The notes under the pieces were generated by a model. That model made no database searches. It worked only from the letters and a program-made list of their open reading frames with translations, and was not told the origin of the DNA. From Alentia gelatinosa (taxonomy: Eukaryota; Annelida; Polychaeta; Phyllodocida; Polynoidae), in NCBI GenBank assembly GCA_950022655.1, contig OX465579.1:133991118-134055117 (forward strand): a stretch of DNA of 64,000 nucleotides. The letters run 5' to 3'. Made by a program: the position numbers and the translations under genes. Shown here in pieces: positions 50,799-64,000 of the stretch (position 1 is its first letter; every line of letters starts with the position of its first letter).

Positions 50799-53700
50799 CT
50801 GTAAAATAAAGATAACATGTTATAGAAAGCATTCAATGTGAAGTCTCAAGTATTTACCAAAGAAATAGTACCTTCAAGTTCAAATAATCAAAACAGCAAA
50901 TGAACGTTATTGAAATTCACGGCAGTAATAACAATCGATTCTCGTAAAATAAAATGTAATTTCGACAACATATGATAATTTGTATTTTTGACTAAGCCAT
51001 GATAAACATAATATTTTCTTCTTTCTTGATAATTGAAACGATGACATAAGTGGGTACGGATGGTGACGTAAAATAGAAATTGAAACGATCAAAGCGGCAT
51101 TCTTACAGGGAACCCCACTATGGACAGTCATGAAATTCTGCGAATCTCAGCCAAAGTCTGTGCAGCGCGTGAGTCCACTGGTAAGTTTCAAATACATGTA
51201 CATTATATAGCAATGGTACGAAGTGCCCATCATCGAAAATCAACCTCATCTCATTTACCTTCATCCCACCCCATCCCCCCTATATAACCAACTAACAAGT
51301 GTATATTAGAGCTATACAGGTGGAGTTGGGAATACAGACATTTTTGTTTTATTAGCATATGATTTAACTTTATTTTTGGTTTATTGCTTGGAAGAAATTC
51401 TTTTTATGGAAAAAAGAAGAAATATCATCAAACTTCGCCAGTTCAAATATACCTGTGTAAATTACCTCTTTTGATATACTACTTATTCAATAACTCAAAG
51501 TCCAAGTATCTACATTTACTTTACTACTGAGCCTCATTCTTTTCTCTGTAGTCAATACTAATCATCGAGACTGTAGAGAACCTTTTCAACTTTTTGAAGC
51601 TTTTGGTCAAAACATCCTAATGGAAAACATTGTTATATTCTTCAATTCTAATACAATTTCATTACATTAACATCTTCATGTCTCTTATGACAATGAAAAA
51701 CACCAACTAGACAATGGGTAATGCAGCGCTCGCATGAGGGGGACTCATAACCTGGCCTGAGGCACTTGAACATCAAACGTATGATTTAATTCATTCTGCT
51801 ATTGTGAACAAGAAAAACTAACCACTTATTTCCCAAAGACAATATTTCTTATTGACTTTATTCGATTGATCTGCGCCCGAAAGGTTGCATGCCAGTAGGG
51901 GCCACCACTGGTGACATCCACTCACGTGTATATCACGTGCCAGACACGTGGACGGTCAGGTGACGGTAAACGCCTAACCCTTCCTATGGTTGGTCAACAC
52001 GATGACCACTCTCCAAACAGAGTTTTTGTATGGGACTATTGACCAAACACTCCATGGCTGAATATGGAGAAGTGTGTGGCAGCCAGGTAGGCTGGAGGGG
52101 ATGAGTGGACGGGAGCAGGAGATGGAGAGAGAAATGCACGCTCAGCAATGAAGGAGAGGCAAGAGAGGACTGTGATGGGAATTTGTAGCCAGCCAAAAGG
52201 GGAGATTGTTGAGTTGTATGGGCTGGGGAGGGTTCACCAGTGAAATCCCGATGGAGATGATGTGGTAGAGGAAATGAAAATTGAAGACTTTGATTTAGGC
52301 GCTTGTCGCATTCCATACGAGTGGAGTTTACTGATTTCTTGTCTGTTTTTTTTCAAACTGATACAAAAAAGGCAGAGGAATATAATAAGAAAAGATAATT
52401 GAGACAAACGGTGGCAAGAGTGAGGAATAGGGACGAGGAGATTAAGTGGATATATATATAGAACTGTGGTTGTAGTGTCAGGCAAAGATGAGCCCATTAT
52501 TGACAGAAACGATGTATAACTACAGGAATTTGATAGACGACTAAGACTGTAAGGAGAGGTACAAAATAGTCATAGGTTTCCAAGGTTATAGTGAAGGATA
52601 AACTGTCAAAAAATGTTTTTGGGGGAAGGGGTGCGAATTTAGTGCAAGAGACGAGGTCCGCGAAATATAGAACGAATATGACTCTGTGCGCAAGAACAGT
52701 GCTTACCTAAGTGAATACAGTTAAACAGACAGACAACAATAACGATGGTTTCTTGTATCAATGTTGTTACTATCATTTTCCTGTATTTGCATGGATGAAC
52801 TCCCTTCACTGTGTAAATATTCTGATACTTATCTTACTACGGAAGTATGACGTATAATTTAAGCCCAAGGACCATTACTATAAGGGGTAGTCTTCTATCA
52901 AAGACATAAATTTTGTGTATTAGCAGGTCCAATAACTCATTCATTCCCGCAACACAGTAGATGTATCACACACTCGTCCTGACCATGATTTTAAAGCAAC
53001 TACTGAGTTCTGAACCTATATGCACTGATGTCACATATTTTACAAGTATAACCCTAGAGCTCAGGGCTCTTTGGTTACAATGTTCCAACCGACAGTGAAT
53101 TAGAATGATGATATTGCTTTCTATATATATAGTGACAAAAAATTACGAAATAAATAATGTATTTTAAATTGTACGTTTTTATTAATTGAAATACATCAAC
53201 ATATGCCTAGGTCCATTTTCAGGTCCTACACAGCCATGCATGGAGGCATCTCCAGGCCCTACGTAGCAATGTCTTCAGGCATCTTCAGGACAGAAAGGGT
53301 TACGGTTATCTGTAGCTACACTAATCACATTACGGAGAAATTAGAAACATTTATTAACTGCCATAGTATTTGATGTTTGACCTTTCCAGACTTTCTCAAG
53401 GTTCAGCTTTTGTCACTAGTTTTACCCCACAGGGATGGTAATTGAATCTTTGAGGTGGATTAAAGTAAAATCTCTCCCCTTCACATTTACCGAGGCGAGA
53501 GTTTGCTAACTTCCCCACACCTGATCGACATGGTATGAGAAGGATTATCCTTTGATATAGTATTAAGTCTATAGAAATTGGTCACCTTCAATAGAACCTC
53601 TGCGACCATGATAACTTTAAGAATATGACTCCTATAATATTTTACTGGGCTCTGAAGGCAACCACTCTCCCGAAAATGAGGTGGCTAGGATCTGGTGATA

Positions 53701-56700
53701 TGGGGTAAGTAGTGCAGGTCCAGTGAGGCTCGAATCAGGAGGGTTCCCAGTTGTCACTTCTATTTAGAGGCTGGCGGGAACCCACATTTGGGTGGTAACC
53801 TACCCACCTTTATGTGCTTGGAGACATCAAAGTTCCCATTCCGTCTTACAACGCACACCAAATGTGATTTCCCAAGCGAAAATGTCCTATTTCGGCCAGG
53901 AATTGAATAACTTGGCACACAGTCCACAGAACCTCCCTGGAGGCAAGTTTGATGTTGGGCAGAAATTGTTATAATGGGGGTGGGGTGGGGTCCGTGCATG
54001 ACTATATACCCAGCTGCAAAGTAGCAATATCAGAGTGGTATTTTATGAACTTCGGGTTGTTGTGTCATTTGCAGTTATTATCTTTCCGAAATAATTTATA
54101 AGCATTTGTTGAATAGCACCATGTATAACTAGCCATAGAATTGACAGAAATTATGATATTACAAACGTCATTTTACTTCTTGACAAAACAGTGTCTTTGT
54201 TAAACTCTAAGCTTAACAACAATAACCCGATGCAATATTTTACCATTCCAGGGAAACAGTTCATATTTGGACAAAATTTGGAAAAATTGGATAAACTATA
54301 ATAGTATGACCAGAGGGCTTTAAATTGCAGCGTGGGTTATAAAAATAATGAAAAAGACCTGGACATGAAATCTAGAAGCAGAAATGACTAGGACAATGTT
54401 GCGCCTGGTACTAAAACATACTGGAAGCTGCGGGATGTGTTTATAGATCAGTTAAGCAGATATATACTCGCTTTCCGAAAATAAAAAAGTAGGCGCATTC
54501 CGGTGGCCGTACATCATCTTTCAGTGTATTGGCACCCCCGGATGCCGCCAACTTGTAGAAATGATAGAACTTTGATAATGAAAAATGATACGGCAAACCT
54601 TTCGGGTACGAGATATAAGAATTCAGACAGATCATCGTTCATAGATACAAATATGGTCAATATCGGACAAAATGTGGGTTACAGAAAATAAACTGTTAGC
54701 ATTTCCGACTGACATTCGATACCGGGCGGAATAACAGTGATCCTAGCCTTTAGAAGCGCTTCCACCTAAATGCCACATGACATAAAATTAGAAACAATTG
54801 ACCATTTCTTGGTGAGAAGATTGTCGGAGAGACCGATTTAGTTCAAAATTACATGATCTGGTCATGAAGCGTTATCTGGGTCTCTCCTTAGCGTATTCTA
54901 CAACTGACTTCATGAGACAGGGCCAGTCATTGACCGTGAAACAAAGGTGAGAAAATATTCCTTCCTGAAGAAGACAGTTAAAGGAGCTTTCACAAGTCAC
55001 TCACCGCCCGAGATAAGTAAGCTCGCAATACCAGCATTGGCGTCCCTTTATATGGACATCAGACTATAGGGAATATAACTATCCAGTTTTGGAGGTGATC
55101 ATTGGCCCCCAATGCCAAGCAAATCACATGGTAGCAGGTGCACTCATCAGTGGAATATAATAGAGTTTGGGCTCTAGCTAGTAGCGCCATCCTCATTTGA
55201 AAGGAGTCACGTTGAAATTACCGTAATCCTGCTAGCAGCAGCCTGAAGAAACAGAGTACACCGTGTGCTGCATACCAGGCACTTTGACCAAATACTGGTA
55301 ACTTCCCCAAAGAGATCAACACAAAATGTAATAAATCCCGATGTATAAATTGAAGTCTCCATAAACGGTTCGTCTTTAAGTGCTCTTCAATTTGTATCAT
55401 ATGCTGGACGGCAGCATATGGTTTACACTGCAGACTACACACCAAGCGATGGTGCATTGTGTCTGTTATGCCAGCTGATATTTGAGTACTACATTCAGTC
55501 AGAGAATAGACGACCATCGGCAGTTGTTAAAGTCAGGAACGGAGTGTATACATTTGTTGGTGATCCCAGGTGGTGCTGGTTGCGAGAACTGTATGATCTA
55601 CCACAATAGTGGATGCCGCTGACAATAGGAGACAAATCTGGCTTTAGAATGTGTGTGTATATATGTATATATATATATACTACATATATCGACATTAACT
55701 TGTCTCCACCCACATCAATGTACAGTCTCAATGTAGCGTTGTGATATGCGTCATGGCCGCTGATGGGTCCTAACCTTGAAGGGTTGGGCAATATGTCGGG
55801 CTTCTCTGATTGGTGAGGAAAGCCGGACTGACCCCGAACTGACCCAGACTAACCCTTCCGGGTCACAGCTTTTCTCTGATGAGTTCTTCTCTCCTTACTG
55901 GTTACTGCTAGCCCTTCTCCTTTCGATTCTCATTTCACTCTTAGATGTTTCAGGGAAAACTGCCTTATGTTGAACACACACAAAATAAATCAATGCCGCG
56001 CCTTCGTCTTTACAGACCTTACTGGTTACAGTCAAGCAACTGTGTAGCTTACTGTGAGTTATACAAGACTAATCTCTCTGTGTATAATAAACTAAAGCTT
56101 AGAACCTCACCACTTTGCGCTTGTATTATCTAAATATTTATTTACATATCAATTCTTTCCTGGTGTCTACACCTACTTTCTAAAACAGATAACATTTAGA
56201 ACCCAACGCAGGCACGGGAAACATCAAAATGTTGATGTATATTGACGTACATTGTCACCAGACGACTTCATTTGTCCCCAGATGATATCTGTGAACTAAT
56301 GACTTCTTTGACTCGAGGATGAGAAGAAAAACCTTATAGGGGGTAACTAGATTTTGAAATAGGAATTCAGAGACAATTAGTTAGAAAAGCAGGAACATAT
56401 TCTAATTATGAATTAAAAAAGAGAGGTGGAACAAAGGAAAGACCACCACAGCGGTGTAACTAAAACATGTGTAACTGAAAAGTGATCCATTAAATGTATA
56501 CGTTGAAGAGAATACCCAATATTTTTCTTGTGTTCATATCAATAAAACGTCAAATAAAACAAAAACTGAAATTTCCTTGAGTCGTCTAGCCATTTTAAAA
56601 AGACTGTTATCCCTTTAACCAAATTTATAGACAAATAGGTTATATGAAGTAGTTGACTGATGACACCCCTCTTGTCCTTTAACACAAAACTTTAAGAATT

Positions 56701-56844
56701 AAGCTGTAGCTTATGGATCCGCTCACTGGGTTTTTGGATGTTCTTAGATAAATCTCCCAATATTGGTGCTTCTAGATCAGATTCGTCTTTGTGGCAATCT
56801 GAATTGAGCGATAGGGACAATGTGTTCTCCTAGAAGATCCACAA
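50799..56844. other. Non-coding stretch, probably intronic or upstream
   Basis: No gene recognised. A (TA)n patch lies at about 55660-55690, and CCTTACTGGTTAC is repeated at about 55893 and 56017. Confidence 0.3.
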
Positions 56845-56875
<31 letters not shown>

Positions 56876-56878
56876 TTC
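56845..56878. repeat. (CT)n microsatellite
   Basis: Alternating CT with TTT interruptions. Confidence 0.9.
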
Positions 56879-57131
56879 ATCTCCTTTTTGCATCTCGGTA
56901 GGCTTTTTTTTCTATATCCAAGGCGATTCCCACCACTCTAAACCACAGCAGCATTTGAAACTTTTGCTGTGTAGCATTTTGGATTGCTCCGAATTTTGCC
57001 GAGTTATCATATACTTATCAATTTGATTTTGCCCCACTTTATTTTGTGCATTATATTTCAAAATTTAAACCTGCGTATATACACTCCTAAAAACAGGATG
57101 TGCAAACCTTGTCCCTGATTTGTTTATGTCG

Positions 57132-57134
<3 letters not shown>

Positions 57135-57162
<28 letters not shown>
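57135..57162. repeat. (TG)n microsatellite
   Basis: Fourteen uninterrupted TG units. Confidence 0.95.
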
Positions 57163-57165
<3 letters not shown>

Positions 57166-58561
57166 TTAAAAGAGACAAAAGTTGTATTTGTACATTTAAT
57201 GCCAGTATATCAGCTCTTTCCCTTTAGCAATGTTTTTGTGAACAATTATGGTTATCAGACTCATATATGAACATCAAATCATTTTTTCTAATATTATATG
57301 CTCCATTTTGTTAGACGAAGTAAAACGTTCCTTCATCAAAAGCGGTAAATAAGTTTTTTTTAAGTTGACGGCTTTAGAGCTATAAACGCATCAAACACAC
57401 TACTGCTTGATGAGTCGACAGTTGGAGGAGGTTTTTATAGTGTACACCCACACGAATCCAATATAACAGGAGACAGCTATGGAGTCGTCCACTGGAGGTG
57501 ATTGTCTGTCACAACAGAGATGAGAGATGCAGTGGAAACCAGTGTGCTGTCCACAATGTGCCAGTTTAATGTTACGATCTGAAACAATAGGGCTCTCCTT
57601 CTAGCTGCAAATGCATAACCAAATTGACAATGCCAGGGCTGACGTCCAAATCCAAAATATAGGTCTCGAGAAATATATAATGAATGTAGCGATCTCAGCT
57701 ACTTCCAAATTTGCAACTCACAATAAGGTCTACTCCTTAGAATGAAAGTAGGTGACATAGAATCACATCATGTATCATGAAATTCTTTGCCTATCACGCA
57801 TATTATTACCCAGAGACTGGAAACAGAGCTTTCTCAATGACTGCATCTTAGAACTGCCCAAGAAGTCAGGAGCCCTTGAGGCTTGAAGGATTTTCGATCC
57901 AGACGCCGAACGGCGTTTGGATATCACGTGATCGTAAGGCTTGTTTGGTCACGATCTATACACATCTAATGGTGGAAAATAACTCCTTGCCGGCATTTTC
58001 CAGTGATTAAAATGGCTGTAGATGAGTGGCTATATAAAAGCTGCAGGCTCAATGTTTGATCTTATCGTGAAAATGAAAGTGTAAAACACATGTTTATTTG
58101 AGAGATGTGGGGGGGGGGGGGGGGGGAAATATACTCGTAGGTCTGTTTGATGTTTTGGAGAAGTGACCCAATTCATGCAATCGGGAAATAAAGAAATAGT
58201 GGTCCCATGTGCATCTGGTTACATAATTCATCCTTTGTGGTTTTGTTTCGAGTTTTTGCGGTTCTAATGTCTATGATAGCGAAAATTAATTATAAATACA
58301 TGTACTCATTTTAAGTGCACCTTTTACGTGTGGTTCTGTCAATATCTGAGTCGTCACTCGTGAACATTTTGCATTTTCTCACTGAGCTCGTCAATATGTA
58401 TAAATTGCGGTTCTGTATTGCCCCATTCTCCTAATGTTTCTATTTTATATAATCTTAGTTGATTGAACCATTTCTATTTTAGTATATACAATGTTATCAT
58501 TATAAGAAGAGTTAATCAAATTTGTCTTTCCTTCATTATATGTTACACCGGTCTGTCTTAC
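57163..58561. other. Non-coding stretch with palindrome and poly-G
   Basis: It contains the near-palindrome CCAGACGCCGAACGGCGTTT (57899-57920) followed by ATCACGTGAT (57923-57932), and an 18-nt G homopolymer (58109-58126). No gene recognised. Confidence 0.4.
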
Positions 58562-58592
58562 CGAGAGGAGGCGCCACAATTCTCTCCAGCTG
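58562..58592 (-). other. Candidate exon 2 of the AP1AR-like gene
   Basis: Minus strand AATAGTTTCAG|CAGCTGGAGA...CTCTCG|GTAAGA. In the phase that fits the 50750-50798 exon it reads AGENCGASS and an Arg codon completed by the next exon, giving SSR-KYLRT, compared with GGS-KYFRT in vertebrate AP1AR. Phase agreement alone has a one-in-three chance. Confidence 0.3.
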
Positions 58593-61500
58593 CTGAAACT
58601 ATTCTACAGACATTGTGATTGATTGGAGCAGACGCATGCCTGTCACTTCTTAAAGCTGCAGGAAAATGTAAAGGGTGCAAATAATCCTAGAACAATGGGA
58701 TTACTGAGGACTCTATCTGTTTGTACCCGACAGGCGTGGGAGTTCCTCAGCGACCCGGCCAGTCTAAGGCCGACTCTGGCTAAGCTTTCATCTCGAACTG
58801 TGGCCGTCCCGCCTGCCATCTTTGTATTCTGCCTTATAATAAATGCATGACCAGCTAACATTCTCACTGTCAGAGAGGGGATCAGGGTGTTCTGTGTGGG
58901 CCACGACGAGAGATAGCCATCATTGAGAGAAGTGACATTCACTACCTCCTCTCCCTATTTGTGAAGTAAAGCTGGGCATCAGCTTCGTAGTAGTTAAGCG
59001 TATTGTGACAAACATATAGACACGAATAAAGTGGGCAAGACTGTTTGGTGTCCAATAAGGATAATGATATACCTGACAAAAGCGACTTGCTGCCAAAACG
59101 TTGTAATCTGCTGTTAGACCAAACTAATATTTGGAAGCTGATGACTTGTACTTGATTATACCACTTGTGTCCAATAAAGAGTTGTCTATTTACAATATGA
59201 ATTTCATGAAGTGTTGAGATTCCACAACCTAAAAGAAAGCAGGGCTGGCCTAGGAGGCTTTAAGTGTCTTCCCTTACTGACAGAGGACGGAGGACAAATC
59301 AACCTTATCCCAAAACGTTGATTCATAGTATTTTAGGAAGGAAGTAGCGGAAGTATGACCGAACTATACTATGCTACCACTGTGAGTGACGATTGAGTTC
59401 AAGGAACATGACGTCAGTCAGAACAACATTGCAACAACAACAAAAACGAGAAAAAAACCGGTTGATTTATATTCACGACTCACAAAGGTTTGTGACCAAT
59501 ATACATAGTGCACAAGGAAAGATAAATTACATTTTGTCTCCCATTACCCACTAACTATCTAGGTGAAATCAAAATCGAGATATTTCGAATGAGGCAGGGC
59601 ATATCAAGGTCAAAATCTATATACCCGAGTGCATATGGACTAGTCTATACAGATTTAGAATAAACGAGGTGTTGATCGTATACTGAATTCCTGTAATTAC
59701 ATAAACTTGATAAGGTATACAGGGCGCTAGAAATGATTCTTGACATTATCCAGTTTTCGAACAGAAATCTCTTATGGTGAGACATTGTTTGCCTCCAATA
59801 GTTTACCTACGACACATACAAAGAATACTGAGGAGACTCTTGGAACTGCCTCGTATAGCTAATATACGATATATACACTGCTCAGAGCTGTACAGTTTCT
59901 CTGAATGCTGAGCATGCATATTCTACAAATAGGGCCCTGAATAATTAAGCACAGAAACATATAAGAAAGAGAAATGAGGATTAGTACTATCGATCTAGAT
60001 CAGTGTCCTTTCAGGATATCAATGTGGGAGGGCGAGACGGTAAAATGATAATCAATGTAGAGCACACCTCAACCATTTCCAGGCGAGAATGCCTTAAGCG
60101 AGTATGTACGCGAAGGGAATTCAAAAGCTTTTTAATATATACGGGAAGAACGAAGGAGTCTGTATAAGATATAGAAATATGTGTGTCAAAGCAGATATAT
60201 TATCTTAAGAAATGTATTCATGGTAATGATCAGGATCTTTATGTCACGTGACAAGTGACATTATATTGAATGGTTCGCTCCTTAGAGACACGCTGCCTGG
60301 GGCGTCCTTAACGCCCTAGCTACTGCTGTCTACCAACCCGATCACCTTCTTAGGTTATGAAATACCGCAAATCTACCAAAGGAATAACCTCGGTATCATT
60401 TCTATATTTATCAAAGTGTATTTGATTACGTTCAAACCAGCCAGAGACTACCGGAGATGGATTTCGAATAAAACCAATTTATTGATATCAGAAAAAATAT
60501 CATAGCTATCCTGTAATTCTAGATGGTGCTTCGAATTTGTTGAACACTATAAATGTAAAATACATCGGAGGCATTCTCAAACTACATATCATATATTGCC
60601 AGGTTGATCTACGCCATAAGATGTCTACATTTGGAAACAAAAGCTGAAATATTTTAAGTCTAAAGCTTCCCTCATGCAAAATGAGCGGATATTACCTCAA
60701 AGGGGATTCTTCATCAAAATACGCCACAAAACAAGCTCAACCAGAAATAAGAAAATCTCTGAGACATTTCAAGATGAATATGATCTTGAAGTGTGCCTTG
60801 CATTTTTCTTTTTATCATATCACAGCAACCAAAGCTCATTGAATTGTGGCTAATGATTAATCAAGAGTTTCCGCGTTGAGGTGGTAATCATTTAATTCCT
60901 TTCAGTATATATTCTGGTTTCCTCCTTTGCACAATTCGGTGGAGAAAATCTTCCAGTAGAAATTCCTCGGCCAAAAAGGATTCCAATACAGATCCAAGCA
61001 GAAGCACCTCGAATAAGATTTCCGTCAATAGGAACCAGAAACACATATATAATCTCATATATTGGAGTCGACATTGCGGATACCTGGAAGAAGGTAACGC
61101 AATAAGGTCGGGGTGTTTAGTTCAATAATCTGACTCCGGGGCCCTTTTGCCCGGCGCCTCGGTTCACGTTTCGTGTCGGTCGGAGGCTAATTTGACACGT
61201 CACGAGTCGAGGGAACCTTTTCCACCCGCAGTCCTCCCTCTTCACTCTTCCCTGCCCTCTATGCCCGTGCTAGTCCCGCTCAATGCTCTCTAACCAGGCA
61301 CTACCTCGACTCACTGGCCATCTGTATACTGCCCGGGCACCCCAAGGCTCCTCCATATACCGCCAGGTTACCCCGCTGCCTCTTTATATACTGTTCAGAA
61401 CTCTTAATAATTGGTTTGTTTTGGTTCACTTTTTGCGTCCTGTTTACTTTACATTTCTCTTCCCGGACTTTATTATGCTTTTTGAACTTTTCTCGTTTTC

Positions 61501-63463
61501 CCTATTGAATATCATGATAGGGTGGTTTGCCTGGGATATCTCGGTTTTACAAAAAAGTATAAATATTTTTGAATATCCTGGACTCTCTCATGAAACTCTC
61601 TCATACCAGTGTTGTGGAATACACTCTGTGGTGATTTTGTATTTTTTGGGGAATGTCTCCCTATATTACGTGGCAATGAACTATTAACTGTTAAATGCTT
61701 AGATGTATGTTGAACTTCTGGATAATTCACGAAAAAGAGGCACATTTGGCGTGAGCGGTATGCAGACAGGTCAGTTTCAACCATTCCGATCTCGTCAGAT
61801 TGTTAGATGGACTGTACTATAGCCATTAAGTAATTATCTATGGCACTATTTCAGATGCTTTGCCAACGTTTATGCAAGTGCTCTTTACTCATTGGTTTCA
61901 AATTTCTATGCGGAATCGGAAGGCCTCCATATTGTCTGCCTCGGGCTTTGATGCCAGAGCAGCACTTACCATACTGACCGGCATATATTCCCACCCACCT
62001 GTAACAACTCAACAACCGATAAAAGCAGATAATCAAATGCTGGGGGATATACGTGGCTTCCTTCCCCGTGGTAACCCAAAGCAGCACATCCTATACCGTC
62101 CAACTCTCTGATCATTCCAACATCCCAACAACTGACCTTCACCACCCCAGCAACCAGAAAGTCCCATACTTCCAACACACACACTCTCTCTCTCTCCATT
62201 CCAACACCCTAACGACCACCCAACCCAGCAAATCTCACGCTGCCACAGTACATTCAGCTGGTGATCTATCCCACCATGCCCATCCATCCCGCCTCCAGTT
62301 GCCGCCTGCTGCCCACAGAGAGAAGGAAATGAGCGAATTGCTGCCTGCTTCCTCAGGCCATCACCAAGCCGCATGTTGATTTAGCCTCGCGCTCGGGTGC
62401 CTTTTTAAAGGTAAGGGTGGGGCAATGGGATGCGGGGATATGTGGGGTGACGCTCGCCTATCGGCACCTTCCAGCCACCACTCCCGGACCTGCAGCAGAC
62501 CAGGCGCCACCTACCGGAAGGAGGAGATCCAACACGTGGTTCCTGTTTTTAGAATATATGTTGAGGCGTACGGGTGTATAGTGTGGATAGGTTGCTGACT
62601 TTGAAGAACACGCTTTGGGTATAAAGTGGGATGGGTTTGAGAAGTGTGATATCTATCGTAGGGGGTGAAATGTGTGTGTGTCGTATGTAAGGTGCAACAA
62701 TTAGAGATCAAAGTCAGTATGTGTAGGCTTGGCATCCAATGTTTGGTCTGAGAATGTGTGTTGTGTTGTGGTGGAGATGTATGCCTTTTAAAGGTTAGGT
62801 GTGGCATACGTTGGATATGAGAGATGCGAAATAGTGTTTAGTTCGACGGATCAGACGGGAACGGTGTGAACTTATAATCTATAGTTGGTCAAGTGTGGGA
62901 CAGATGATACGTCCTCCTTGTATGATTTGGAATAAGAGTTTATGTCCTATATAATGAGCTTTTAAAGTTCAATGAATGATAAGTGACAGTGGGTGTAGTT
63001 AACAGGTGAGGAAAACTTCGGATATCGGGTGCATAATAATTTTTGGGCATGTACATTGTGGTTAACTGTATCAATGTTGTTGTTTTTTTTTCATCTTTTT
63101 TGCACCTGATATGATGAGGGGGTATACACGATGTAAAAGATACTCCAAGCACATTCAACCATTTTAAATGGAAGAACTGTACTAATACATAATTTGAAAT
63201 AAAATACTATTTTTAATGCATTAGCTGCAAGTGGACTTGATTTTAAAATCTTGATATCTAGATCCGGGCACGCCTCACTTCCGGTTTGATGGCAGGGTAA
63301 TGGTGCTATGGCGGATGAGGACAGTCGCTCCCTGAAACCCAATCAAAATAATTAAACACGAATTTTCAGATTAGTTATTGATTCCTTTCTCCTGATATCT
63401 CCTATGAAACGAGGCCAGAAACATTGAAAACGTGTCGGACTTGGCAACAGTGTCATGCCGAAG
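58593..63463. other. Non-coding stretch
   Basis: No gene recognised. About 61130-61400 is GC-richer. About 62030-62380 is C/A-rich with open frames on both strands. A minus-strand donor ATG|GTAAGT near 61970 lacks a convincing exon. Confidence 0.3.
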
Positions 63464-63505
63464 GTCGGGGTCGGGGTCGGGGTGGTGGGTGGGGGAGGGG
63501 GCTCG
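63464..63505. repeat. GGGGTC short tandem and G-rich tract
   Basis: Three to four GGGGTC units run into GGTGGTGGGTGGGGGAGGGG; the plus strand could form a G-quadruplex. Confidence 0.8.
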
Positions 63506-64000
63506 GTGAGTGGGGAATCAAAGGATCATGGGAAAACTCAGGTTTTTTCATGGGTCAGTGGGGAGATTCAGTAAGGAATCATGGGCTCACTTGGGTAATT
63601 TGCAACTGTCATGTCAATATTACACAAGGAAAAAGAATTTGGAATTCTGATGATAAAAAACATGAATTTCCATGGAAACATGGCATCCTATACTATAGAG
63701 GAGGTGGGTGCGGTTTATAACACACAACTTTATAAGGTCACGGGCAAGGAATTCCGGGAAGTGCCACATGTGGTCTCAGGTAAAAAGCTCTTCGTGGAAA
63801 TATGAGAGGCGTATAGGACATTGGAGGCCAGGAACCACAGGTGTAAGAGTTAGGTGAGAGGTGCAGCTGCCAGGTGAGGTGGTGGAAGTGTCAAGAGTCG
63901 GTGGAGGTGGAAGTTTCTAGCTCCCAGCCCTGGCTGCGAGTTCTCTATTCTGCTGTCCAGCTTGCCACGGGGCTTCAGCAAAATCCGTGCTGTGGGCACG
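63506..64000. other. Non-coding stretch at the window edge
   Basis: Open frames of 64-98 codons have no domain. Nothing else recognised. Confidence 0.3.

Noticed and set aside
61968..62000. Minus-strand exon GTTACAG|GTGGGTGG...TATG|GTAAGT
   Set aside because: No reading resembles the expected AP1AR N-terminus; not supported further.

Overview
This is a eukaryotic, almost certainly invertebrate animal window. It is AT-rich (by eye about 38-40% GC), carries no operons and has dense microsatellites, MITE-like foldbacks, a LINE, a tRNA-type SINE head and a DIRS/Ngaro-type tyrosine-recombinase retrotransposon. I guess a marine lophotrochozoan such as a mollusc from the repeat mix; nothing proves it. 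Most long open reading frames here are low-complexity repeats or shadows of the retrotransposon.

Host gene: four small exons on the minus strand, each with GT/AG borders, add up to an AP1AR (gadkin, gamma-BAR) homologue. Two N-terminal exons lie at 50750-50798 and 50286-50306. Two C-terminal exons lie at 2239-2316 and 78-257. If they form one gene, it spans more than 50 kb and most of the window is its introns. The first coding exon (human AP1AR starts MGNC) was not found; 58562-58592 is a possible exon 2. Phase-compatible candidate exons inside the roughly 48-kb gap are at 36196-36234, 28584-28609 and 3144-3195, but other plausible pseudo-exons show that such calls are weak without RNA.

Mobile DNA: about 15.69-20.39 kb is a GC-rich DIRS/Ngaro-like element with Gag, RT-RNase H and tyrosine recombinase. 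Gag is broken by two frame changes and RNase H by a deletion, while the recombinase keeps R, HxxR, W and Y. At the Gag-Pol overlap there is a textbook -1 frameshift signal: slippery A AAA AAC, a 6-nt spacer and an 11-bp hairpin. Other elements are a 166-bp TIR element with CAT target duplication (5153-5318) and a relic copy near 43 kb, a 589-bp solo LTR with CATT target duplication (37434-38022), a LINE 3' end (36544-37116), a SINE head (25480-25556), a pogo/Tigger-like end (39478) and a Penelope-like motif (42655).

Structured non-coding DNA: a 134-bp hairpin beside a 176-bp terminal-inverted-repeat element (32.8-33.1 kb), a spaced GGGGTGTCGGACAAC motif family (33.8-34.5 kb), related foldbacks at 49.9-50.1 kb, and GC-rich islands at about 21.2-21.8, 30.4-31.0, 35.6-35.8, 40.7-41.1 and 41.6 kb that share the 9-mer GAGCTGCTC.
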